Assembly (NCBI GenBank): GCA_026988195.1
Contig: JALSLS010000309.1
Location: 1-13,198, forward strand
DNA from: Methylomonas sp.
GTDB taxonomy: Bacteria; Pseudomonadota; Gammaproteobacteria; Methylococcales; Methylomonadaceae
Reading direction: 5' to 3'
DNA: 13,198 nucleotides
Shown one piece after another: positions 8,248 to 13,198 of this stretch. The translations under genes were made by a program, and so were the position numbers. A model generated the notes under the pieces. That model did no database searches and was not told the origin of the DNA. It was given only the letters and a program-made list of their open reading frames with translations. The number at the start of each line of letters is the position of its first letter. Position 1 is the stretch's first letter.

Positions 8248-8366
8248 AATTGCCGCAGTTATTTTGTGCATACCCCTAAGGCTGATATCAAGGTGTTTAT
8301 TAGCTAAAAAAATACAGTACTGAAATAGCATTAATAGAGTCCTTCAAGAAAAAAACATAAGCAACT

Positions 8367-8531
8367 TAGGAACGTGCATGAAACAACTTACCGATTTCTA
8401 ACTTGTCTTTTTGCTCCAGATGGAATGATCTCATTCGTTGCGTAGCTTGCTATGCGCCTCATGAGATCATTCCATCTGAAACAAAAATCCTACGTTATAA
8501 TTTCGGAAAGCTATTCCATACACGTTCCTTA
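8367..8531 (+). repeat. 165-bp fold-back repeat, copy C
   Basis: Same length and orientation as copy A, with about five substitutions. The inner inverted repeat is exact here: 18 bases at 8417-8434 pair with 8461-8478. In copy A the same arms carry two mismatches, and the inner stem is also imperfect in copy B. TTA flanks both outer ends. A 66-codon frame that begins with TTG at 8403 reads through it and is a by-product of the repeat. Confidence 0.9.
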
Positions 8532-8721
8532 TTTATCTCTTCATACTTTGGAAGTACAAATAAACAATTAATACGCTTGGTCTGCAAATTGTTTCTTATT
8601 TAAATATAGTTTATTTACAAAATAAAACTAGGGAGTTTCTGTTTTATCTAAAATGAAGGGTGAACTAATAAAGTTACACCGGACAGTCTTTTGTATGGGG
8701 TAAAATCAGCATACTATAAAG

Positions 8722-8751
8722 TTAACAGGTAGAATAAGGCTAAAGTATAAT
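8722..8751 (+). promoter_or_regulatory. Candidate sigma70 promoter for yqhA
   Basis: TTAACA (8722-8727, five of six bases of the -35 consensus) and a perfect TATAAT (8746-8751) are separated by 18 bp. Transcription would start near 8758 and give a short leader of about 28 nt before yqhA. It probably drives yqhA together with the glutaredoxin-like and DUF559 genes. Confidence 0.6.
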
Positions 8752-8785
8752 GTTCACGAATGTCCCAATTTTTATTTTTTAAAAT

Positions 8786-9289
8786 ATGAGTGTAAACAAA
8801 GTTGAAACAGCAGTGGAAAAGCTAATGTATGCTTGTCGCTGGATTTTAGCACCTGTCTATTTAGGCTTGAGTCTGGCTTTATTAAGTTTATGTATAAAAT
8901 TTTTTCAGGAAATCTATCACTTTTTACCTCATATACTTGAAATTGATGAATCGACACTGGTTTTAAATTTACTCTCACTAATAGACCTGACTCTAGTCGG
9001 AAGTTTAATTGTAATCGTGATGTTTAGTGGTTATGAAAACTTTGTTTCACGAATGGATATCGGAGAAGATACTGAAAAATTAGATTGGTTGGGGAGTCAT
9101 GATTATGGCTCGTTAAAAATGAAAGTGGCTGCCTCTATTGTTGCCATTTCATCCATTCATTTATTGAAAATATTTATGAATGTGCAAGATACCGATAATG
9201 ATAAATTGATGTGGTATGTGCTGATTCATTTAACCTTGGTTATATCTGCTTTGTTTATGGGGTATCTGGATAAAATGTCTAGGCACTAA
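8786..9289 (+). CDS. yqhA: UPF0114 membrane protein YqhA
   Basis: The 167 residues match E. coli YqhA almost block for block: RWILAPVYLGLSLALLSL, FFQEIYHFLP, VMFSGYENFVSRMDI, KLDWLGSHDYGSLK, KVAASIVAISSIHLLKIFM and KLMWYVLIHLTLVISA. Hydrophobic segments at about 17-39, 62-82, 110-130 and 143-161 predict a four-helix inner-membrane protein. The function of the family is not established. The ATG is not preceded by a clear Shine-Dalgarno, but the protein starts at the family position. The next gene begins 2 bp after its stop, which suggests translational coupling. Confidence 0.93.
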   Translation: MSVNKVETAVEKLMYACRWILAPVYLGLSLALLSLCIKFFQEIYHFLPHILEIDESTLVLNLLSLIDLTLVGSLIVIVMFSGYENFVSRMDIGEDTEKLDWLGSHDYGSLKMKVAASIVAISSIHLLKIFMNVQDTDNDKLMWYVLIHLTLVISALFMGYLDKMSRH

Positions 9290-9291
9290 GA

Positions 9292-9528
9292 ATGATCAAG
9301 TTAATTTTATTAGGGACTGCGGGCTGTCATTTATGTGAAGAAGCTGAATTGATTATGGCTTCTTGTCAGCAGGTTGATATTGAATTGATTGATATAGCTG
9401 AGCAGGAACAATGGCAGGAAAAATATGCTATTAGAATCCCTGTTTTATATCATTTGGCAACAGAAAGTGAACTAGGCTGGCCTTTCGATCAGCAACAAGC
9501 ACAGGGTTTTATTGATAGTTTGGGTTGA
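9292..9528 (+). CDS. Glutaredoxin-like thioredoxin-fold protein (DUF836 type)
   Basis: This 78-residue protein has the short glutaredoxin-like fold: a beta strand LILLGT, then the redox motif C12-HL-C15 at the start of the first helix, then IELIDI, a cis-Pro-type IRIPVLY segment (46-52) and a terminal helix. Length and pattern fit the DUF836/glutaredoxin 2-like family, probably a small cytoplasmic thiol-disulfide protein whose partner is unknown. The start lies 2 bp after the yqhA stop, and its own stop abuts the next gene. It is certainly read as part of the same transcript. Confidence 0.85.
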   Translation: MIKLILLGTAGCHLCEEAELIMASCQQVDIELIDIAEQEQWQEKYAIRIPVLYHLATESELGWPFDQQQAQGFIDSLG

Positions 9529-9900
9529 TTGGTGCAACCATTTAACCCAAAATTAAAGCAACCAGCGAGGCATTTAAGAAGTCATTTAACCGATGCAGAA
9601 CAAGCTTTATGGTACAGAGTAAGGCGGAAACAAATTCGAGGTGTGCAGTTTTTGCGGCAGAAGCCGTTATTGAATTTTATTGTAGATTTTTACTGTTCTA
9701 AAGCAAAACTAGTGATTGAATTAGATGGCGGTCAACATTTTGAACCTGAATACTTACAAAAGGATATTGAACGGGATAAAGCTTTGAAAGAATTAGGGTT
9801 GTTGGTTTTACGGTTTGATAATAGGCAAGTGCTTACTGAGTTGGAGGCTGTGTTAGCCGTAATAGATAGTGTTGTTGAGGAGCGATTGAAGAATATTTAA
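9529..9900 (+). CDS. DUF559 endonuclease-like protein
   Basis: The 123 residues match DUF559, a single-domain family related to very-short-patch repair (Vsr) type PD-(D/E)XK nucleases. Visible motifs are LRSHLTDAEQALWYRVRRKQ (16-35), FLRQKPLLNFIVDFYC (41-56) with D53, KLVIELDGGQH (60-70) with E64 and D66, and RD (82-83) followed by VLRFDN. D53, E64 and D66 are the likely metal ligands. Function in this family is not firmly established. There is no ATG. TTG at 9529 directly follows the previous stop, and GTG at 9532 is the alternative, so translation probably depends on coupling to the glutaredoxin gene. The GC-rich hairpin and tandem-repeat block begins 4 bp after its stop. Confidence 0.85.
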   Translation: MVQPFNPKLKQPARHLRSHLTDAEQALWYRVRRKQIRGVQFLRQKPLLNFIVDFYCSKAKLVIELDGGQHFEPEYLQKDIERDKALKELGLLVLRFDNRQVLTELEAVLAVIDSVVEERLKNI

Positions 9901-9903
9901 AGA

Positions 9904-9936
9904 ATCCCCCCTAACCCCCCTTTTTCAAAGGGGGGA
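9904..9936. repeat. GC-rich hairpin, left border of the tandem array
   Basis: CCCCCCTTT (9915-9923) and AAAGGGGGG (9927-9935) form a 9-bp stem with a 3-base loop, preceded by TCCCCCCTAA. It lies just after the DUF559 stop. No T-tract follows, so it is a palindromic repeat rather than a certain terminator. Sequences of the type CCCCCTTTTTCAAAGGGGG are, from general knowledge, dispersed widely in many bacterial genomes. Confidence 0.8.
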
Positions 9937-10141
9937 ATTTTAGAGAAATAAGGTGAGTTTGAAAAGAAGATGCTCTTTCTCTTCGCTCCCCCTTTTGCAA
10001 AGGGATTTTAGAGAGATAAGGTGAATTTGAAAAGTAGATGCTCTTTCTCTTCGCTCCCCTTTTGCAAAGGGATTTTAGAGAGATAAGGTGAATTTGAAAA
10101 GTAGATGCTCTTTCTCTTCGCTCCCCCTTTGAAAAAGGGGG
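9937..10141 (+). repeat. Tandem array of three 67-70 bp units
   Basis: Units start at 9937, 10005 and 10072 with ATTTTAGAGA. Each continues through AATAAGGTGA or GATAAGGTGA, TTTGAAAAG, AGATGCTCTTTCTCTTCGCT and a C-rich stretch. Lengths are 68, 67 and about 70 bp. Units 2 and 3 are nearly identical until their ends; unit 1 has a few substitutions. The first two units end in CTTTTGCAAAGGG, while the third ends in the full hairpin CCCCCTTT-GAA-AAAGGGGG (10123-10141). The array therefore lies between two copies of the same palindrome. It fills most of the DUF559-fumC gap and holds no gene. Confidence 0.92.
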
Positions 10142-10154
10142 ATTGAGGGGGATT
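10123..10154. repeat. GC-rich hairpin, right border of the tandem array
   Basis: CCCCCTTT (10123-10130) pairs with AAAGGGGG (10134-10141), followed by ATTGAGGGGGATT. Read on the minus strand it mirrors the left border at 9904-9936, so the array has inverted ends. It finishes about 20 bp before the fumC start. Confidence 0.8.
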
Positions 10155-10174
10155 GTTTAAATAAAGGGTTTAAA

Positions 10175-11560
10175 ATGACAAAACAATACAGAACAGAAAA
10201 AGACAGTATGGGCGAATTACAAGTCCCTGCTGAAGCGTTATATGCAGCTCAAACACAACGAGCTATTAACAACTTCCCTATCAGTGGATTAGCGTTACCT
10301 CCTGCATTTATTAAAACCGTGGCGTTGATCAAAAAAAATGCGGCTAAAGTCAATATGGATTTAGGTGTGCTTGATCAACAAAAAGGTGAGGCGATTGTTA
10401 GCGCTGCTCAGCAAATTATAGAGGGTCAACATCAAGACCAATTTCCTGTAGACGTATTTCAAACAGGTTCAGGTACCAGCACTAACATGAATGTGAATGA
10501 AGTGCTGGCTCATATCGCAACTGAGATTGCGGGTGTTAATGTGGGGGCTAATGACCATGTTAATATGGGGCAGAGTAGTAATGATGTGATTCCAACAGCA
10601 ATTCATATTAGTGCAGCACTTGAATGTCAGAAAACATTGTTACCTGGGTTGAATCATTTAGCAGCAGCTATAGAAAAAAAAGCAGCCACTGTTGATAATA
10701 TTACTAAAACAGGTCGTACCCATTTAATGGATGCTATGCCGATTAGAATGAGCCAAGAGTTAGGTGCTTGGGCTTTACAGATTAGAAATGGTGTTGATCG
10801 AATTAACGCCTCTTTAACTAGGGTCTATAAGCTGGCATTAGGCGGAACAGCGGTGGGTACGGGTATTAATGCAGATCCTTTGTTTGCAGAAAAATTCTCA
10901 CAAGTTCTATCAGCAGAAACAGGCTTGCCTTTTCAGCCCAATGATTCGTTTTTTGAAAGCTTAAGTGCGCAAGATGCCATGGTTGAGCTCTCAGGGCAAA
11001 TGAAAGTGATTGCTGTGAGTTTAATGAAAATAGCCAATGATTTACGTTGGATGAATAGTGGGCCTTTAGCCGGCTTAGGTGAAATTGAACTTAGGGCATT
11101 GCAACCAGGCAGTAGTATTATGCCTGGAAAGGTTAACCCCGTTATCCCAGAGGCAACAGCAATGGTAGCTGCTCAGGTGATTGGTAATGATGCGGCTATT
11201 ACGATTGCAGGGCAAGCGGGTACTTTTCAGCTTAATGTTATGCTTCCTGTGATTGCTTATAATATTTTACAGAGTATTGATATTTTAGGAAATGTGTCTG
11301 CAGTATTAGCCGATAAAGCGATAGCAACTTTTGAGGTGCGAGAAGATAACTTACAACAAGCTTTATCTAAAAACCCTATTTTAGTCACAGCCTTAAACCC
11401 TATTATCGGTTATGAACTGGCTGCTAAAGTAGCAAAAGCCGCTTATAAGCAAGGTAGGCCTATAGTTGATGTTGCTGAAGAAATGACTAATTTAACAAGA
11501 GCTGAGTTAGAAAAATTGTTAGAGCCCCGTCATTTAACAAAAGGTGGAATTAGTCAGTAA
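10175..11560 (+). CDS. fumC: Class II fumarate hydratase
   Basis: Iron-independent fumarase interconverting fumarate and malate in the TCA cycle, a cytoplasmic homotetramer in this family. At 461 residues it is full length. Motifs include QTGSGTSTNMNVNE, GQSSNDVIPTAIH, TKTGRTHLMDAMP with the catalytic-site His183, and the superfamily signature GSSIMPGKVNP from G312 with the SS loop at Ser313/Ser314. The sequence LMDAMPIRMSQELGAWALQI and GKVNPVIPEATAMVAAQVIG is closer to the Pseudomonas aeruginosa FumC1 type, as I recall it, than to E. coli FumC. In that species the gene is iron-repressed and lies by sodA; there is no such neighbour here. Aspartase is a less likely alternative. AAAGGG (10163-10168) precedes the ATG by 6 bp. 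Confidence 0.93.
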   Translation: MTKQYRTEKDSMGELQVPAEALYAAQTQRAINNFPISGLALPPAFIKTVALIKKNAAKVNMDLGVLDQQKGEAIVSAAQQIIEGQHQDQFPVDVFQTGSGTSTNMNVNEVLAHIATEIAGVNVGANDHVNMGQSSNDVIPTAIHISAALECQKTLLPGLNHLAAAIEKKAATVDNITKTGRTHLMDAMPIRMSQELGAWALQIRNGVDRINASLTRVYKLALGGTAVGTGINADPLFAEKFSQVLSAETGLPFQPNDSFFESLSAQDAMVELSGQMKVIAVSLMKIANDLRWMNSGPLAGLGEIELRALQPGSSIMPGKVNPVIPEATAMVAAQVIGNDAAITIAGQAGTFQLNVMLPVIAYNILQSIDILGNVSAVLADKAIATFEVREDNLQQALSKNPILVTALNPIIGYELAAKVAKAAYKQGRPIVDVAEEMTNLTRAELEKLLEPRHLTKGGISQ

Positions 11561-11601
11561 TTAGACTATTATGGAAATAATAACCCTATATTGTGAGTGG
11601 C

Positions 11602-11607
11602 AGAGGA
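11602..11607 (+). promoter_or_regulatory. Shine-Dalgarno that decides the nuclease-like gene's start
   Basis: AGAGGA stands 7 bp before ATG at 11615. The upstream in-frame GTG at 11597 has no such site and lies before it. This favours 11615, which also starts the protein right at the zinc ribbon. Confidence 0.65.
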
Positions 11608-11614
11608 TGGCTTA

Positions 11615-12598
11615 ATGGCGATTTTATTATGTAATAAATGTAGTTATTTGCGAGAAGTTTCTGATGATTTTGTTGGGAAAACAATTCAATGCCCCGTATG
11701 TAAAGAAATTGCGCCTATTCACGATGCTGTTGCCTTGGTAAAAAATGTTATTACCAAATACCAGCTACTCTCTGGAAAATACAGCAAAATAAAGGCCAAA
11801 ATAAAAGAGTCTGAAGCAGTAGGGGATATTGAAAGCCTAGAAGATGATGTTGATCTGCATAATACATTAGCATTGACTAATGAGACCCAATTTAAACCCA
11901 TCATCGACTGGTTTGATAGAAAGAATATAATTTTAGATATTGATACTAAAACTATTGATACCCAAGGTTTTTTTGATGAAGTTGCGGTTGCCTTAGGTGA
12001 AAATTATGAGTTTCTTAAAGCTATAAATGATCAAATAAAAAAGGCACAGCGAAAAGGGCACGGGACTCTCTCTATCCCCATTGCAAATAATTCTCAAAAA
12101 CAAGTCCAGGCTTTAACTCATTATTGTAAAACACTTTATGACTTCTCTTTTGTCGCAAAATATTTTTATAATAAGCAAGATAAGCGGATCCATCTAACTT
12201 TACAGAAAGCACCTTCAGTGCTCAATTTTTTTAATGGTGAGTGGCTAGAATGGTTTGTATTTATGAAACTGTTAATCTTGTTCTATCATAAAAAGGTTCC
12301 TTTTTCTGCATTAAGAAGTTTTAAAGTACATTTTCCCAATGAAGATAAGCATGAAGTGGATGTTTTTTTTCTTATCAATAACGACACCCCATTATTTATC
12401 GAATGTAAATCAGGTGAATTTAGGTCAACTATTGAAAAGTATCAAAAGTTAAGAAAGCGGATGGGGATTGATAAAGAAAACTTTACTATGTTGGTGCTTG
12501 GATTAAGTGATGAGCAGATAAAAGGCTTAACCAGTATGTATGATATAACCTTTGTCAATGAAAGTAATTTTATAGATTATTTTTCAGCTATGTTGTGA
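11615..12598 (+). CDS. Zinc-ribbon protein with C-terminal PD-(D/E)XK nuclease-like domain
   Basis: I recognise domains, not a named gene. Starting at ATG 11615 the protein has 327 residues. Residues 6-29 form a zinc ribbon with two CxxC pairs (CNKC and CPVC, 20 residues apart). A charged, helical region follows to about residue 90, then a middle domain (about 90-210) I cannot assign. The C-terminal part (about 215-327) has NGEWLEWFVF, HEVDVFF, FIECKSGEF and YQKLRKRMG. This is the E-(n)-D-(n)-E-x-K pattern of PD-(D/E)XK nucleases, and it resembles the DUF1887 nuclease domain of Card1/Can2. No CARF domain is obvious. It lies 54 bp after fumC and could be co-transcribed or separate. A defence or DNA-repair role is possible but not shown; no partner gene or CRISPR array is in the window. 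Confidence 0.75.
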   Translation: MAILLCNKCSYLREVSDDFVGKTIQCPVCKEIAPIHDAVALVKNVITKYQLLSGKYSKIKAKIKESEAVGDIESLEDDVDLHNTLALTNETQFKPIIDWFDRKNIILDIDTKTIDTQGFFDEVAVALGENYEFLKAINDQIKKAQRKGHGTLSIPIANNSQKQVQALTHYCKTLYDFSFVAKYFYNKQDKRIHLTLQKAPSVLNFFNGEWLEWFVFMKLLILFYHKKVPFSALRSFKVHFPNEDKHEVDVFFLINNDTPLFIECKSGEFRSTIEKYQKLRKRMGIDKENFTMLVLGLSDEQIKGLTSMYDITFVNESNFIDYFSAML

Positions 12599-12612
12599 AA
12601 CAACTATTTCTA

Positions 12613-12680
12613 GGTAACCTTATTGAATAACCGTTCACTTCCTCCTTTGAAAAAGGGGGGCTGAACGGTTACCTTATTGA
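12613..12680. repeat. Hairpin with the GC-rich core, flanked by a 14-bp direct repeat
   Basis: Exact 10-base arms TAACCGTTCA (12628-12637) and its complement (12662-12671) enclose CCTCCTTTGAAAAAGGGGGG, a relative of the palindrome around the tandem array. GGTAACCTTATTGA (12613-12626) and GGTTACCTTATTGA (12667-12680) flank it as direct repeats with 13 of 14 matches. It lies between convergent genes and may serve as a shared terminator-like structure. Confidence 0.7.
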
Positions 12681-12713
12681 TTATCTGGAAATAATTATAA
12701 GAAAATTAGGAAC

Positions 12714-13121
12714 TTAATCTTTCTTTTCTATTTCTGGTTCTGATTTCTTAATAATAGCCGCTAAACAATCCATTACGCTAATTGTGTAGTTACTATGGGC
12801 TTCTGCTAGCTCCTTTGGTGAGCCAAAAAGGTGGCGTAACTCTTCAAGCATTTTTTGCTTATCCTTAACGGAGCTCATTGATAACATTTTTGTGTATTTT
12901 TGATAGGTCTCCAGTCTAGTTGGGTCAAATGGAAAAACGCCTGGCATTTCTTTACTGGATAGGTCTACGACACACTCTGTCATTTGTTCTGGGTCAATAT
13001 TGTAGTCTTTAAGGTCTTTTTCAGCTTGCATTTCTGTCAGTACAGCTTCTTTATAGGCCTCTTTGTCGGCGCAGGCCGTTAAAAATAGAGATGCTGTACA
13101 AATAAGTAATATTTTTTTCAT
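12714..13121 (-). CDS. Small lipoprotein of unknown function
   Basis: I do not recognise the family. The 135-residue precursor begins MKKILLICTASLFLTAC, a textbook lipoprotein signal peptide with lipobox LTAC and Cys17. The mature part is short, charged and mostly helical (for example 69-110), with two further cysteines at about positions 50 and 119 that could pair in the periplasm. Asp18 follows the lipidated Cys, which by the E. coli +2 rule would favour retention at the inner membrane; whether that rule holds in this organism is unknown. No clear Shine-Dalgarno precedes the ATG at 13121. It starts 12 bp after the stop of another minus-strand gene, so the two are probably co-transcribed. 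Confidence 0.8.
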   Translation of the reverse strand: MKKILLICTASLFLTACADKEAYKEAVLTEMQAEKDLKDYNIDPEQMTECVVDLSSKEMPGVFPFDPTRLETYQKYTKMLSMSSVKDKQKMLEELRHLFGSPKELAEAHSNYTISVMDCLAAIIKKSEPEIEKKD

Positions 13122-13133
13122 AGATTAGTCTGT

Positions 13134-13198
13134 TTAAGTATAAGTAGTGGGGGTTATTTCTTTCATTGCTTGAGCGATCCATGCCTCAGCTTCAGAGT
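13134..13198 (-). CDS. C-terminal end of an unidentified protein
   Basis: On the minus strand a frame enters from the right edge and ends at TAA (complement of 13134-13136). The last 20 residues read SEAEAWIAQAMKEITPTTYT, a plausible helical tail. The short gap to the lipoprotein gene supports a real upstream gene. It is too short to identify, and chance reading frames of this length are common. Confidence 0.4.
   Translation of the reverse strand, partial: SEAEAWIAQAMKEITPTTYT

Larger units (their letters stand above)
8186..8785. other. Intergenic region between divergent genes
   Basis: These 600 bases separate the minus-strand GAPDH-family gene from the plus-strand yqhA. They contain a decayed repeat end (8219-8247), repeat copy C (8367-8531) and a promoter candidate for yqhA (8722-8751). 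The rest, about 8250-8366 and 8532-8721, is AT-rich with no gene or RNA I can recognise. A 66-codon frame at 8403-8603 is mostly repeat sequence and is not a gene. Confidence 0.7.

Noticed and set aside
8558..8602. Imperfect inverted repeat AAATAAACAATT / AATTGTTTCTTATTT
   Set aside because: It is AT-rich with an offset of three bases in the arms, as expected by chance in this composition.
8403..8603. 66-codon plus-strand frame with a TTG start
   Set aside because: Most of it reads through repeat copy C, it has no Shine-Dalgarno, and the same peptide would arise from any copy of the repeat in this orientation.
9937..10141. Tandem units as a possible CRISPR array
   Set aside because: There are only three units, they are contiguous, and no unique spacers separate short repeats. 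No cas gene is present.
10134..10168. G-quadruplex upstream of fumC
   Set aside because: Only two strong G-runs and one weak run are close together, so a stable four-run quadruplex is not supported.
11615..12598. CARF domain as the sensor of a CRISPR ancillary nuclease
   Set aside because: The N-terminus is a zinc ribbon and the middle lacks a recognisable Rossmann-type CARF pattern. No CRISPR locus is in the window.

Overview
The window looks like chromosomal DNA from an AT-rich gammaproteobacterium, most likely a type I methanotroph or methylotroph of the Methylococcales kind. The main clue is a methylene-tetrahydromethanopterin dehydrogenase gene (mtdB-type), an enzyme of the tetrahydromethanopterin-linked formaldehyde oxidation pathway. 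It sits among typical gammaproteobacterial genes: metH, a DUF2970 protein, yqhA, and a fumC resembling the second fumarase of Pseudomonas. Taxonomy is inferred from gene content only.

Layout. Positions 1-759 (minus strand) hold the N-terminal part of a lipoprotein with a BNR/sialidase-like propeller. A 165-bp fold-back repeat follows (817-981), then a gene-free stretch, then an unrecognised 143-residue membrane protein (1314-1745) with a perfect 44-bp palindromic terminator. A second, inverted copy of the repeat lies at 1808-1972. A small DUF2970 gene (minus) and metH (plus) are divergent. metH converges on a minus-strand pair in which an unusual GAPDH-family gene lies upstream of mtdB. A third repeat copy (8367-8531) and a decayed repeat end (8219-8247) lie upstream of that pair.

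From 8722 a good sigma70-like promoter candidate leads into yqhA, a glutaredoxin-like gene and a DUF559 endonuclease-like gene, packed with 0-2 bp between them. A second repeat system follows: a GC-rich hairpin, three tandem units of 67-70 bp, and a second GC-rich hairpin, all immediately before fumC. After fumC comes a zinc-ribbon protein whose C-terminal domain looks like a PD-(D/E)XK nuclease. A hairpin carrying the same CTTTGAAAAAGGGGG core separates it from a convergent minus-strand lipoprotein gene. The last bases hold the C-terminal end of another minus-strand gene.

Function. Most of the window is housekeeping: methionine synthesis, C1 oxidation, TCA cycle and envelope. The parts worth a second look are the 165-bp fold-back element (three near-identical copies in 13 kb), the GC-rich hairpin and tandem-array system next to the DUF559 gene, the zinc-ribbon nuclease, and the GAPDH homologue with altered phosphate-site residues paired with mtdB. 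I see no CRISPR array, transposase, tRNA or rRNA.
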